Origin: Icerya purchasi
Taxonomy: Eukaryota > Arthropoda > Insecta > Hemiptera > Monophlebidae
Direction of reading: 5' to 3'
Assembly (NCBI GenBank): GCA_039619475.1
Contig: CM077115.1
Coordinates: 534,472,315-534,536,314 of the forward strand
Length of the DNA: 64,000 bases
Below, in pieces: positions 33,397-45,702 of this stretch (position 1 is the stretch's first letter; every line of letters begins with the position of its first letter). Made by a program: the position numbers and the translations under genes. Below the pieces are notes generated by a model that saw nothing but the letters and a program-made list of their open reading frames with translations, did no database searches and was not told where the DNA came from.

Positions 33397-35920
33397 TTGT
33401 GCTGCTGCCCAACTTTTATTTCTAAGAGATTTTTACCAGCAAAATGATGACATTGCAATCATAGCAGAACCCTATTTAAGCAATAATACAATCTCAGTTT
33501 TAAGGTTACAATACAGCTTGTATTTAAATAACAGGATTGCTATTGTTATTAAAAACAGCTTATTACATAACTTAATATCCACTCTCGAAAACATTATTGC
33601 CATTTCTTTTGGGAAATTCTTACTAATCGGGTGTTACCTATCCCCTAACAGGGAAAGGGAACCTCATATTACAACAATCGATCATCTAATCAAATTAAAC
33701 CCCCACCTTGATCCAATAGTGATTGGGGACCTTAATATTAGGTTACCCACATTAGAAAATAGGGTCAAACCAAGTAGAAATTCGCAATTACTGTATGATT
33801 TAATTTATTGTAATAATCTAATAATTGTTAATAACAATACACACACTTTTCAAAACCATAATGGATCGAGCATTATTGATTATGTGCTAGTGTCCAAAAA
33901 CAAACATACAATTTTCAAATTAGAAACAACTGATGTTGAGCTGTGTGCCCACAAAATGTTTAAAATAACTATACTTGAATCGAGTCCAAAAACTATTGAC
34001 AATAAATATTATAAAATTAATTATTCCAAACTATCTGAAAATATTGATATTAATGAAATAAACACATTTTTGAACAAAATTAAAATATGCAGAGATAATA
34101 ATGAGCTTGATGATATTACCTCTAAACTAAACTTATATCTCATTAAAACAATTAACCTTTGTATGTATCCGGCAAAGATTCCTCAAAATGATTGGTGGAC
34201 AGAAGAATTACAGCAAATGAAAAATGAAATAAATAGAATTAGAAAAATAAAAAATAAAACAAAAGATCCTTTTAAACTAACTGTAATGAATGTAATACTT
34301 AAGATCCTTAATCAAAAATATAAAAGAACAATATTAAAAACAAAAGTAGCTTCTTGGAAACACTTTGTAAGTGAATCCGGAGCTTGGGGTAAGCCATATA
34401 AATTTATTATTGAGAAGAATAAAAAACTCAACATTCCCATAATCAACTACAATAAAAATTATATAACCGATCAAGAAAAATGTGATCTCTTTATGGAAAA
34501 ATTTTTTCCAGAAAAAAATGATTCTCATCTAGAACCTAATAAGGCTGGTTGTAGGAGTTTGCTAAAAATTGATCAATACACAATCAATCAAATTATAAAA
34601 AAATTAAACAATAGGAAAGCTGCTGGTAGTGATAGAATTAGTAATAAAACTATCAAATTAATTAATATTAATCATACTGAGCTTTTCTACACTTTATTTA
34701 ATAAACTTCTAGAGATGGAGTTCTTCCCATCTGTTTGGAAAATCTCAGATGTAATCATAATACCAAAAGCGAATAGGAATACTTCTGAGGTAACCGCTTA
34801 TCGACTCATCTCACTATTAAACTCCTGCGGGAAGGTTTATGAAAAAATAATTAATAAACTTCTGGTTAAAGAAATTGAAGAAAAGAACGTATTACATGAG
34901 AATCAATATGGCTTCCGAGAAGCACACTCTGCAGAAGGTGCTATTTATAAAATCGTAGAACGAATCAAAGATACAGTAAAAGCTGGGTCGTCTTCTGCTT
35001 TTGTGGTCTCCTTCGATATCAAAGGAGCGTTCGACAATTGCAGATGGTCCTCAATCATAAACATTTTACATGATAATGAAGTGAACCCTTCCCTTATAAA
35101 TATTATTATTCAGTACTTCCGAAATAGACACGCTTGTATAAAAATCAATAATTCCGCATCCAGAAAAAGAATAACTTGCGGAGTCCCTCAGGGCTCGGTT
35201 CTTGGACCGACCCTGTGGAATATTTTATATTCAAAAGTTCATACAGAAGTTGAAGCTGCCTGCAGAATAATAAACATAGACTCAACGCTGATTTCTTTTG
35301 CAGATGACCTGTGCATCTTGTTTAATGTCAATCCCAGAACTAACCACAGAAAGATTGAAGTGGTTTGCCAAAAACTAGAGCAATGTATCTCAGATATGGG
35401 CTTAACTTTCTCAGTAGAGAAGTGTAGGTCCATGCTTTTAGGGAATCAAGGCATTCATGGAAAAATTAAAAACCTTAATATCATTGCCCCACAAATGAAC
35501 ATTCTTAAAAAATATATTAGGGATAAACTTATGAACATCTGGCAAGATAGATGGGACCAGGAACTAACTGGTAGAAAAACATATACCTTCTTTCCCAACA
35601 TTTCAAATAGGTTACAAATCAAAAACCTATACATCACCTTCTACAACGTTCAGGTTCTTTCTAGACATGGTGCACTAGGTGAATACCTACACAGGTTTAA
35701 TCTAACTGACTCCCCTAATTGTAAATACTGTAATAATGAAGTTGTAGACAACACATACCGCATAATTTATCATTGTACGGCGCTTTCAAACCTAAGGGAA
35801 GAATATAATATCAATTCCACTACCCCACTTATAATTAGCCTACAGTCTGATAACTTGCTAACATTTATTCATGTAGCAATGAAACAGAGATTCATCCAGC
35901 CGATCATTAGCCATGGATAA
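33362..35920 (+). pseudogene. LINE E ORF2: endonuclease plus reverse transcriptase, thumb deleted
   Basis: Open frame of about 850 residues (ATG 33335 or 33362; the latter gives MVVHVQYLNVDN, a natural endonuclease start). Counting from 33335: endonuclease Glu45 (IAEPY), GDLN 131-134, IDYV 181-184, His206 in CAHKMF. RT: TAYRLISLLNS (Leu replaces the usual Pro), SFDIKGAFDN, CGVPQGSVLGPTLWNILY, SFADDLCILF. After FSVEKCRSMLLGNQ the frame jumps to LMNIWQDRWDQELTGRK. Compared with LINE D this removes about 165 residues of thumb without breaking the frame (junction about 35450-35510). C-terminal CCHC CKYCNNEVVDNTYRIIYHC. Probably inactive despite the open frame. Confidence 0.88.
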
Positions 35921-36298
35921 GATGTTCAGACCTCTTTCAGCATTATTAATCTTATAAATTCATTTTATTTTAATAACTCATCATCGCAATGGTGACTAAG
36001 ATTCATCATCACCATTGTAGTATCTTTTTTATTTTTGTTTCTAAATCTTGTGTTAGCTAATAAGTACATACATAATTTTACACACAAAACTTTCATCTGT
36101 AACTTACAATATGCATTACCATATAGTAAGTAAATAATAACATCTTAATTAATAAGTACACATCTCATCTTACATACAAAAACTTTCATTGGTAATTTTA
36201 ATATGTATTGATATATAGTAAGTACACAATAACACCATTGTACACAAGAAAATAAATAAATTTGCCCCACCGGTTTTATCGGACTGGGAAAAAAAAAA

Positions 36299-36345
<47 letters not shown>

Positions 36346-36357
36346 TGATGATGATGA
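36299..36357 (+). repeat. (AAT)n followed by (GAT)n
   Basis: About 45 bp of AAT units after the LINE E A-run, then five GAT units, a possible drifted edge of the same array. Confidence 0.96.
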
Positions 36358-36935
36358 TAAAATCAGAAAAGACCGAACTGCTAGTGGTCTGGCTCGACGA
36401 CGGTAAGATATAGATAAATATCCCGTATTTTTGGCGGTGCGGGATGATTAAAATCCGCACTTATCGCGGAGTAAATGCGGAGCTAATCGGCTTTGATCGA
36501 GCTCTTCGTATTTTGGCTGAGGAACATATATGTTTTATGAAAGCGGTTTTCGTTAACGGTTAAAAGAACAGTACCGTAGTTTTTATTATATTCTTTTTTA
36601 CTTGAAATAGATGTAATTTGTATATAAAAATTAAGAATTCCAGTATCAATTAAATAAACTCAGAATCGACGCTAAATAACCGCCAAGGAAGGAAACTGAA
36701 GAAGTTGTCAATAATTACAAATCAGAAAATTAATAAACAACGACGGTGATTCGCACGTGTTGTCGGTGGTAACAAAAGAATTCGGCGACAGATATCCGGG
36801 CTGAGTATCGCACCAATTACCAGCAGAAGGAAGTCCCGTAAAATCGCTCCAGCACGCAAGTTCTTAAAAATTTTGTTATATATATATATATTTATTTATT
36901 TTTGCAATCGTTAGGCGTGTTTATAAACTGTATGT
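36358..36935. other. No recognisable gene
   Basis: Moderately AT-rich. 36440-36500 has GCGGGATGATTAAAATCCGC and CGCGGAGTAAATGCGGAG, small imperfect palindromes perhaps from an unrecognised element. (TA) run near 36873. Confidence 0.4.
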
Positions 36936-37931
36936 TGTAACGGTACTACGCTGCAAAGCGTCTGACTCGCGTCCAAGGATGCCACCGCCGATTTAGTCCG
37001 CGGAATTATTAATTATTGTTTTATTAATTATTATTATTATAGTTATTATTATTATTAATTATTAGATTAGCCAAGAAATGGGTTTCGTTTTAAAGGTTTG
37101 TATTTTAAAATTTATCTACAACTATTTTACTGGGACGGTCGACCGCTAAAAACACACGTTAATTAAACTAGGTACGAACATAATATGGCGACGATTAATA
37201 AATATAAAATAATTCAATACGTATCTCAGTTGTCGGCCGGGTGGTGCAAGATCCTGAATGGCGGTGTCTCGTTGGTCCCTTAAATCGGTAGGTCTGTATT
37301 TTAAGAACAATTAACGAATTATACTCCGTACACTTTTTTAATTATAACAGTCGGAATTACGAGCTTTCGCGTTTTTAACAGTCGAATTACAGCCAGTGGC
37401 TAACTTGAGCGGATTTTTCACTTTTTTACTGGTCCGATGACCAAGACCGAAAACTATAACGTACCGACTTCGACCATGACAAAAATTAGAGTCTCACCAA
37501 CTGTTTTTAGCTGGTTTTGGTCGCCCTCGACTCCGGCTCATTCCAGCCGTTATTTTTCGTGGGCATGTTTTTTACAACCTGACCGCCGCACTCGTCGGAA
37601 TCGCGACAAACAAAAGCCAATGGTCGCGGAGATCCTTTGACGTATTCAAAAAGGTCGTGCCTTCCCGGAATCTTTAGAACCTGCGATGTTTTCGGGCCTT
37701 ATTTTTTATGATTCGTAATATTCATTTTTTTCCGAATAGTCCTCTGTGGGTGGCGATGCAAAATTCCTTTCTCCCTTGCCGACAACAGGATTACACATAT
37801 ACGCACACTTACGCTCACACCATTTGCCCGATGGTCTATTAAATTAAATTTTTAATATTTTATTTATTTGTTTAATAATTTTGGTTTTATTTTGTTAATT
37901 TTTTGTCGAACCATGTAATGGTCACATTACA
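36936..37931 (+). repeat. LTR-like repeat, copy B
   Basis: About 1.0 kb, begins TGTAACGGTACTACGC and ends CATGTAATGGTCACATTACA. Ordered blocks are shared with copy A at 14333-15026 (GGATGCCACCG, CCGCGGAATT, AGCCAAGAAAT, GACGGTCGACCGCT, CCGACAACAGGAT). The poly-T/A block before the end block is also found, inverted, at 40590-40680. No internal retrotransposon genes beside it, so a solo LTR is likely. No clear target duplication. Confidence 0.55.
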
Positions 37932-39026
37932 ATGCATATGTGTGAGATGTAATAAAATGTGATTGGTATGCGTGTGGCGTTGCGAGAGGGCCCTCGGAAA
38001 AAAACCTAGTCGTCTATTTTTCAATATTTAAATCGCTTAAAGTCATATTTGTTTTCTTTTTTTTGTAGTTTTGTGCATTCGATGTTAATATAATTTAAAA
38101 AGTGATATGTTTTTTTTTTTTTCCGTTGACGACAACTTAAGTACTACGAGATTGGAAACTTAGTTTAAAAAGAGAAGAGGTAAGAAAGGAGTATAGAAAA
38201 AAATTAAGTTGTGTTTTCGCGGTGATAACATAGAATACCAATGTGAAAACATAACACTATTAATATTCTTTAAAACTTGCTATAAGCGATTTATTTACGT
38301 ATTAATTCCGTTTCATTTCTACCGTTCGTATATGGTGGTGTGTGTGTGTGCTCTCATTCAAGTAAGTACTAGTGTGTAGTGTGACGTGTTTTCGAAATTT
38401 GTATTCGTACAGCAGGAGTAGTAACCATTCTAATCATAACCCTAACCTTAATTTTATTTCTAATATTATGACATATTCGCGTAATAGATTTGATTGTCTA
38501 TTCAGCATCCGTCCCACGTTTCCAATGGTTTCTTGACTTTCTTTCCATGCGTCACTTCAACACCTCTGCGATCTGCCACCCGCGCATTGGGTCCAGTTTG
38601 CTTCCTTCCTCGCTTTTCCGTTAGTCACATGTGCCGCCTCCATTTTGTCCATTGCACCTCTCCAATAACCAATTTGTGTGTGATCCTGATCACATAATGT
38701 TCGGGTATTAATCTCTTATAACGGACCAAGCTGCTTTCTACTCCTCCCTTTTAAAAATTGGTATTCGCACACCATACAGTGCTTCGTTCATTTTCTCCCT
38801 TCCTTCTCCTTCTGATGTCCAAGCCTTGATTCTTTTTTGGTAGTTTTTCCTCTGTTCATAGGCAAATGTCCCCGTAGACGACACCCCCCGCACCAAAAAA
38901 TTTGAATTTGATTAACGGCGCTTACAAATTAATTTATTTTCTTTACAACATTTTATCATCACTACTATCTTACTTCTTTAGCATTATCCAGCACAATCGC
39001 GAAAAATAAAAAAATTAAACATTCTA

Positions 39027-39031
<5 letters not shown>
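37932..39031. other. Non-coding interval
   Basis: No supported coding region. Includes a (TG)n run near 38336-38350 and pyrimidine-rich sequence at 38490-38880. A 67-residue frame at 38494 has no recognisable motif. Confidence 0.4.

Positions 39032-39087
<56 letters not shown>
39032..39087. repeat. (TA)n microsatellite
   Basis: About 56 bp of uninterrupted TA repeats. Confidence 0.97.
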
Positions 39088-39089
<2 letters not shown>

Positions 39090-39299
39090 TTTCTTTATCC
39101 ACTTATCGTTCCCGGTTGACGTAGACACGAGCCGAAAACCCACACTCCGCTCATGTGAACTGAACACAACACCTTATTTAGAACCAACCTCGTCACGGCT
39201 AGTCTTCCGAATTCCGAAGACCTAACGGTTCATTAATAGCGCGAAAAACCTCCGAAACTAAACAACCTGCTAAACCGTACATACGCAGTTTCATTGCGT

Positions 39300-39570
39300 G
39301 CTGTTACTTAGAACTCCGCCCGACCAGCATGGCCACATCTACACTTAAGTAGCGCCCACGCTGTCTAAGCGATCCACCGTAACTTGTACGTCAATCAGCG
39401 ATATGTACCATCAACGAATCCGGAACAACATGGCCACAACCACAATCAAGTGAAGCCCACATCATCCCGACCCCGTGCTTCAGTTAAAGCACAATATACT
39501 TGGTTCTTTTAGGACAACATGGCCACCCTACAATTAAGTAGAGTCCACATTACCCTAACGTGTTGATCAT
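39300..39570. repeat. Degenerate tandem repeat, about 95 bp unit
   Basis: Three units with the shared pattern ACATGGCCAC ... ACA(A/C)TTAAGTAG ... CCCAC, starting near 39328, 39429 and 39519. Spacing is 90-100 bp. No coding sequence, possibly part of an LTR or minisatellite. Confidence 0.6.
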
Positions 39571-40089
39571 AACCGGAGAATGACGCAATATATTAAAATA
39601 AATACGAGAAGTAACCGTAATTGCCGAGACGATTATAGTACTTAAACAAAGCCCTGAATCAGTTTCACGCGATCAGAAAGTAAAGTCCTCGACCCTTCCA
39701 CAGCAACGCAGACACGATGGTCAAAAAAAAATCATCATCCAGACACAAAAAAATATTCACAAATTTCACACAAACACAACAAGGTTATTGTTTATTATTT
39801 TTTTAAAATAGAAATCACGAGAATAATGATATACAATAGTACAATGCGAGACCTGTGCAGCACATGGGTACGAAAGTAAATAGGTACGGCCGCAACGTCC
39901 CACCATTTTTTTTTTTATTTTTTTATTTTTTAGGGCTTATATACAAGACAACCCATTAGCCTGCCACATCAAATTTGTAATATTCGTGTGTAATGAACGA
40001 TTGATGTTAAGAGTAAATGTCCATCGCGCTACATATTTTAATTTTTTTTTTATAAGTTATATAATCCAAAAATATAATTAAATAATTAA
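39571..40089. other. No recognisable feature
   Basis: AT-rich sequence with poly-T runs. No coding potential seen. Confidence 0.4.
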
Positions 40090-40345
40090 GCTTAATTGTA
40101 CGGACCACGCTGCCCGCGACAGCATAGCTTAGCCTGACTTTATTTAATCATCCGACCGGATTTACATGAGATCGTATATGCATTGGTCCCTAACATCTTG
40201 ACAACGTTGTAAGGACCTCCCAATAGCAACTTTAATTTTCTCATCCATTTCTTCGAACGATTCGACAGAATATGATTCTTGATCTATACTCGATCACAAA
40301 CAGTATAACCTTTAAGCTTACCTTGTTCTTTACATTTTTTTAATT
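40090..40345 (-). pseudogene. Gypsy-type integrase C-terminal fragment
   Basis: Minus-strand reading gives KGYTVCDRV.IKNHILSNRSKK..RKLKLLLGGPYNVVKMLGTNAY, matching the pattern of the C-terminal part of Ty3/gypsy integrases (Y-x-V-GD-x-V ... HxLSN ... KL-x-x-x-x-GPY-x-V ... G-x-N-x-Y). Two stops interrupt it. Only about 80 residues remain and the catalytic core is absent. Confidence 0.5.
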
Positions 40346-40589
40346 GCTTCAAGTCAGATGACCTCAGTCTTTATTAGCCAATTCCAACAGTTCCCCTGGT
40401 ATCTTTCAGCACAGTTTATTTCCCAGAAATATCACCACTACCCTAATGACATCAAAAATAATATTAGCATACATTATCTCCTGCGGAATGCACTTTGTTA
40501 CCATGTTGTTGTATCAAGTTCATGCAGTCCTCAACTGCATGTATATGCTGTAATCAGTCTAAATGTCTTGAATAGCATTTACTCCTTAA

Positions 40590-40680
40590 CATTATGATGT
40601 GACCATTACATGGCTCAAAAAAAAAATAAAATAAAATAAACAAATAAAAATAGAAATGTAAAAATAAATAATATAAAAAT
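40590..40680 (-). repeat. LTR-like end block, inverted copy C
   Basis: On the minus strand, a T/A-rich block runs into CCATGTAATGGTCACATCATA, nearly the same as the end of LTR-like copy B (CCATGTAATGGTCACATTACA). It lies about 250 bp upstream, in transcript sense, of the integrase fragment, suggesting that an LTR retrotransposon was internally deleted here. Confidence 0.55.
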
Positions 40681-40699
40681 AAATCTAAATATATAAAAG

Positions 40700-41200
40700 A
40701 AAATTGTGTTAGTTACACCACTAATAATAACTCAAGAACGTCTGGACCAATTTTAATGATCTTTTATTTGTTAGATTTGTCTCCACACTGAATAGCAGAA
40801 TAAGAAATTTAAAACAAAATTTATGAAGATAATTCATTTTTTCTTTGCAGTCTTTAGCCCAAAACGGGGGTTCACACAATTACTTAACCTTAATATTTGA
40901 ATTTTATGAAAGTGCTTCTGTGTTTTGTTTTATATTTCAAATTTCGCTTTTTAAGGGTTACCTGGTGGTTAGCTATGATGTTTTTAAAGATGATTTTACA
41001 GTTCATTCTAAATTTATATTTGAGATGGTTTCTAGCCGCCCAGGGTAATCGCTCAGCTTAAAGTTGTAAATTGTAATAGATAGAAGATTAATTGTATAAT
41101 TTATAATCCAATTCTGATAAGTCAAATTCCGAGCTCTATTGTATAATTGAATAATTGTGTCGTTTGTGAACCATCTTATTGGGTTATACTAATTTTTATT
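40700..41200 (+). repeat. Dispersed repeat related to 54790-55124
   Basis: Shares ATTTTATGAAAGT, a TTTATAT..AATTTC block, GCCGCCCAGGGTAATCG and ACCATCTTAT, in order and at matching spacing, with the sequence flanking the 283 bp satellite. Non-coding. It shows that the satellite's right flank is itself a repeated unit. Confidence 0.7.
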
Positions 41201-41449
41201 ATTAGGGAGAATGATGCCCTGCTGCGGCGTGAATTATATTCATTTTAATTCAATTAAAATACTTTTCATTTTGATTTCTGTACATTTATGAAATTTAATT
41301 CATTTTGATTATTAATTTTATCCTAATAAAAAACTGAATTTAATTCAACTAATAGATTAACGCAACATTTATTTTTCAAGGCGGTACGAAGTTCGTTATA
41401 AATAAATTAAATTTTGAGTCGAACCGAACTATTTTTCAACCATTTTATA

Positions 41450-42100
41450 ATAAAGTAGTTAAAAATATTCACATAGCCACTGAAGCTGTTTGCAAGAATA
41501 GCATTTTGAACGCTGCAAAAGAAGAAAAAGCCGTGTCCATTGAAAAAGGAGAAACAAACGAAATCACTGTATGAGGCAATAGCACATGGCGAAAGCAAGG
41601 TTTTTCATCCTCATACGGTTTAGTTACTTTAATTGGATGCAAAGTCAGTAAAACTGTGGATTATGCAGTAAAATAGAAATATTGCAAGGCTTGCGAGTAC
41701 TGGGAAAAAAGCAGACACTGAAGAATACGCAAATTGGACAGAAAATCATGTGAGCACGTGCGAAGTAAGTAAGGAGGAATTAACTGGTATGAAAATTTCA
41801 CGATAACAAAAAAGGAATACATTGATCACGTGCAAAAGCGTCTGGGCACTCGCCTGTGCAACTTGAAGAAACAAACTGAAGGTCTTGGTGGCAAAGTAAA
41901 ATTGACTGGGAAGATTATGGACTAACTTTCTATTTATTACGGATTAGCTAGACACAGGAATTGTGATTCGGTTGAAAATATGAGAAACGAAATATGGGCC
42001 ATATTGTACTACAAACTGTCAACTGATGCCAAGCCGCAACACAATAGGTGCCCCGCGGGAGAAGATTCATTGTGTTCGTGGAAGAGAGCAAAATCGATCA
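41450..42100 (+). pseudogene. Kolobok-like transposase copy 3, decayed
   Basis: Matches residues about 160-425 of the intact transposase at 47870. Matches include VKNIHIATEAV, a GNSTWRKQGFSSSYGLVTL block, YCKACEYWEKS, DHVQKRLGTRL, LSIYYGLARHRN and CPAGEDSLCSWKRAKS. Several stops and frameshifts, and a deletion around the second catalytic Asp. The presumed first catalytic residue (Asp in GDETW) reads Asn. Confidence 0.8.
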
Positions 42101-42109
42101 AACTCTGAG

Positions 42110-42690
42110 CCCTCAAATTCACCACCAAGAGTAACTTTCCCGTGAGTTCCTGGTCACGTAAAGATACCAGGAAACCTCATGGCCAATAGGCGTCAAAAAT
42201 GCTTCCGGTTCCACGAATTGAGACTCCATCCGGCGATAAAAACCTTTCTTTGGAAATTATGGCAGAAAAAATGGGCGGAGCAACAAAATCTATGACACCC
42301 ACATGCAGTAAAACCACCAGTTTGCGAATGGAAATTTCAAACAGAAGGTCGAAAAGATCACGTGGTGCTGTACCGCCTATGTATTGGCCATTCCGTCCCC
42401 ACACACGCATATATATTTCAGAAGCTTGCTCCGCCAGTATGTAACACATGTGGAAGTTCCTATCACCATCCCACACCTTCTAACTGAATATCCAAAGATC
42501 CTTAACCTATGATCTAGTTTCCCTTCACAATATCCTCCTTTGTCACTCCTAACCCAGGATTCGCCATCCGTCACATCCCTTCTCGATCTTCTCAAATCCG
42601 AAAACCTATTATATAAAATATAACAAACTTGCAAGCCGCGCTTCTAGTCTAGCTGCTGTACACAGAGGGGGAAAAAAAAGAGTTGTTTCA
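42110..42690 (+). pseudogene. LINE ORF2 C-terminal fragment (tentative)
   Basis: Near 42420-42620, with a frameshift, the plus strand encodes FQKLAPPVCNTCGSSYH and LLDLLKSENLLYKI, the kind of Cys-finger and helical tail that ends many LINE ORF2 proteins. An A-run follows at 42670-42680. The upstream part (42110-42400) is open (81 residues from 42199) but has no recognised motif. Confidence 0.35.
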
Positions 42691-42994
42691 TTACAGTGAA
42701 GGTGTCTTTAGTTTACATAAATTAATCGCTGTGAAAATAAAAATTTACAAAGCAAAAAAAAAAAGTACGTAGAATTAAATTGGAATATGTTGGAGTAATG
42801 GCGGTGAAAATGACCGGAATTTCCTGATTATGTCCAACATTACCCAATTCTTTATTTTAATTATTTTTTCAGACAATTTCTAAAATTTATTCAATAATAC
42901 AGAAAATTATTACATGTCAAAAAATTATTAAAATAATTTGGTATAATAAATTTTAATGGGTTTTGTTGGAATCTATCTAATTTTTTTCGGTTAC
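42691..42994. other. No recognisable feature
   Basis: AT-rich. No coding potential seen. Confidence 0.4.
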
Positions 42995-43780
42995 CAAGTT
43001 GCAGATGACTTAACAGCTGCTATTAGCGATGTCAAAAATTGGATATCCATGAGAAAAGCTGCGAGGAATCGTAATTTACCATCAGCACATTGCAGGAAAG
43101 GTTGGAAAATATGAAAACGAGTGCGCCTCATCCGGGATGAAATTCTCTTTTAACCAAAGAATAGGAATCTGACATAGTCGACCACTTAATGCGGTTGACA
43201 AAAATGTTGTATGTTTTGAGTGTGCCGAAATTTTAAAAATTCAACATAGATCCGATAAAACTAAGAAATTAGCTGGTGAAAATTGGTTAGAAGGTTTTTT
43301 GAAACAAAACACACAAACATTTCAGTTCGTAAGCAGGAATCGACAGTACCTTTGTTCGAAAAATTGAATGAACTAGTGAAGCTTAATTTGTTCAGTGGCT
43401 CTCGTCATTTTAAAAAATTATTCCTCTCGTAATGTGGCAGAGCCAGTTTTGCTCATTACCGATAACCACGGAAGCATGAGTTTTATGAAACGGAATTTTA
43501 TAATTTTATTGTCGTTGTCACCTCATTTATCACATCGTTTATAGTCTCCAGATGTAGTTTTCTGTGGACAATTAAAAAACCCTTACAACAAAGAATGTGA
43601 TCTGTACATTAAGTAACAAGAAAAAAGATTGCGATGTACAAGAGAGCTGAATTGTTTAATAAAGCATATATTCAAGTTGCAATAATTTCTGAAAGCCCAT
43701 AAGTGGATTTTCCTCTACAGGAATATATACAAATATTTTTTTACATGAAGCTGCAAATATACAATCGTCAGAAATAAATG
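42995..43780 (+). pseudogene. pogo/Tigger transposase, decayed
   Basis: Fragments in order: LTAAISDVKNWISMRKAARNR (N-terminal helix-turn-helix), a CENP-B-type region, ENWLEGFLKQN followed by ISVRKQEST (the usual ISIRKPE block), PVLLITDNHGS with a catalytic Asp, then LLSLSPHLSHRL.SPDVVFCG (usual LPPHCSH-LQPLDV-FGPLK) and NKAYI. Many stops and frameshifts. Superfamily assignment is firm from the LxxDNHGS and PPHxSHxxQPLD patterns. Ends were not found. Confidence 0.75.
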
Positions 43781-44332
43781 AAATTTCTTGAAATTCCCGT
43801 CATGATGTTGCACTTTTACCGCAGTTTTGTTTATTCTTGGGAAAGCTAACTGTAATGTTCACCTCGGAGTGAAACCTTTTTGGTGGACCTTTTTAATCGA
43901 TTGTAACTATCGATAATATTGATGAATTATTTATAATATGAATTTAATAAGTGTTTTCAACTCGGTTGCGTTTTGTTTTTCGAACAGAAATATCGTAACA
44001 GTGTGGATTTTAATTTTTTTGTGAATCTTTATTTTTTGCGTGAATTTTAATAAATCAATAGCGTTTTATCTTTTAAACAGATAGATCGTGTGAATTTTAA
44101 TAAACCAATAATGTCGGATTCATTAAACGTAACTACTTTCAACATTTTATTTTACTGTAGAATTTTTAAATTGCCCTTCTAATAAATAAATAAAGCAAAA
44201 ATTGTTATAAGTATTTTTCTGCCGTAAACCACATGCACTATATTATAAATGTAATCAATTTTAAATTGACCGTTAACATTCGGTTATTGATGTTATTGAT
44301 ATTAAATTTTGTAAATATATTACTATGATCAC
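43781..44332. other. Upstream of MULE copy 1, no gene seen
   Basis: AT-rich. A GTTTTGTTTTTCGAACAGA / TTTATCTTTTAAACAGATAG-type segment occurs twice in diverged form (about 43970-44090), perhaps the subterminal part of MULE copy 1. No inverted terminal repeat was confirmed. Confidence 0.4.
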
Positions 44333-44666
44333 CCATTTAAAGAAGCATACGGTCCCAATTTTAAATTCCTTAGATATTTTTACTGAAATGAAATTTAAAT
44401 CATATTTTGATTTTTTAGAGTGGAAGGATACTCAACATATACATAATTATAATTACTTAATAAAAGTAAGGAAAACAAAAAAATAAAACCAAAAAGTATC
44501 TTACTATTACTCAAAAAAGTATCCGCCAAAAACAGCACTTAAACGAAAATTTGGTAAAGTTCCCTATACTATGTGCCCAATATTACTTTGTGTTAAAGAA
44601 GATGACATCGTTAAGGTTAAAGTTATAGAACGACATACACACAAGTTATCATTTAAGAATACTCGA

Positions 44667-45636
44667 CTACGCTCTCTAAGTTTCTTCCGCAGGCCCTAAT
44701 CAGACAGGAATTCCGCAGTTATATCAATTCTGATTTTCCCTTGCATGTAACTGTGTTTACAGATGGCTCGAAGAAACCGGATGGTGTCGGTGCTTCGTTT
44801 ATCCTCCCAGATTTTGGCTTTTCAGAATCTTTCTGCTTACCTTCTTTCTGCTCCATATTCACAGCCGAATTGATGGCTATCCTAGGTTTCATTATTTTCA
44901 TTTCCTCTAATCACATTTCCTCCAAATTCTTGATTATATCGGACTCCATAACCGCCCTTCAGGCCATTTGCTCACCCCTTCCTGATTATTCCTGTGATTT
45001 CATTATACTCCGCATTCGCTCACTTATCCACGCTCTTTCTTCCCTTCATTCTATTCAAATTGATTTGCTGTGGGTTCCTAGCCATTCGGGCATCTGTGGT
45101 AATGAAGCGGCGGAATCATTGGCTCGGGCTGCTGCCTATTCTCATTTCTTTTTTAAAAAAGTCCCTTCATCCAATATCCTTCCTCTGTGCAAAGATTTTC
45201 ATCTTAGGTTTTGGTCGGATATGTACGTTTCCTCTTTCTCTAACAATCGTTCTTTCTATCTGTCTGTCCAACCTAGTCTTCCTGCCAATCCGTGGTTCTC
45301 TTTGTTTCCTTCACTTCGTCGTTCTGTTGTTGTCTCCGTTATTCATCTGCGCTCTTAGGCCATACTTTATTATCTTCCTCCCGTTTTCGTTTTTCCTTGG
45401 TTTCCTCTCCATATTGTCCTCTCCACTCGAACGAAGAGCATGTTTGCGATGCGGACCATGTGTTCTTTGAGTGTTCATCTCTTTCTGCTGAGTGCTCGGC
45501 TTTCTACTTTAGTTTGCTGGGACTTGATCTTCCTACTCCGTACTGCGCCTCTTATGTTCTATCTCCTCCCTCTCCACAAATTGATCCTATTATTTGTTCC
45601 TTTCTCCTAACAATATCTGATCGTATCAGGATATAA
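44667..45636 (+). pseudogene. LINE ORF2 C-terminal part with RNase H domain
   Basis: 44741-45358 encodes an RNase HI domain: VFTDGSK (Asp), FTAELMAIL (Glu), ISDSITAL (Asp), WVPSHSGI (His) and GNEAAESLA, where the last acidic ligand is Glu instead of the usual Asp. A frameshift near 45290-45350 moves the C-terminus to another frame with CDADHVFFECS, the remains of a Cys/His finger. RNase H is found in I, R1, LOA and related LINE clades, so this is a different lineage from the CR1-like LINE at 24-28 kb. Truncated at the 5' end; non-functional. Confidence 0.85.
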
Positions 45637-45702
45637 GTGATTCCATCCTATTCTAATTGTTTCTGGGTAAAGGTCCCTGGTTGACAAGCCCAAAAAAAAA
45701 AA
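44667..45702 (+). mobile_element. 5'-truncated RNase H LINE with 9 bp target duplication
   Basis: AATACTCGA occurs at 44658-44666 and again at 45703-45711, right after an A-run (about 45691-45702). Between them lies the 3' part of a LINE. This is a textbook target-primed insertion into MULE copy 1. Confidence 0.92.

Larger units (their letters stand above)
31911..36298 (+). mobile_element. R1-like LINE E, nearly full length with internal deletion
   Basis: Plus-strand LINE. A leader (somewhere within 31911-32323, with GCAGTGAGGCTGGTCTCACAC near 32210) is followed by ORF1 (32324-33396, frameshifted) and overlapping ORF2 (33362-35920). About 380 bp of 3' untranslated region ends in a hairpin (CCCCACCGG-ttttat-CGGACTGGG, about 36264-36289) and an A-run that passes directly into AAT repeats. 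The left boundary is uncertain. Confidence 0.82.

Noticed and set aside
36936..37931. Target-site duplication around LTR-like copy B
   Set aside because: Flanks share only three or four bases, not above chance.
37437..38697. Two small frames of 67 codons each (37437 and 38494)
   Set aside because: No motif, no conservation with the related LTR-like copy A, and they lie in non-coding repeat sequence.
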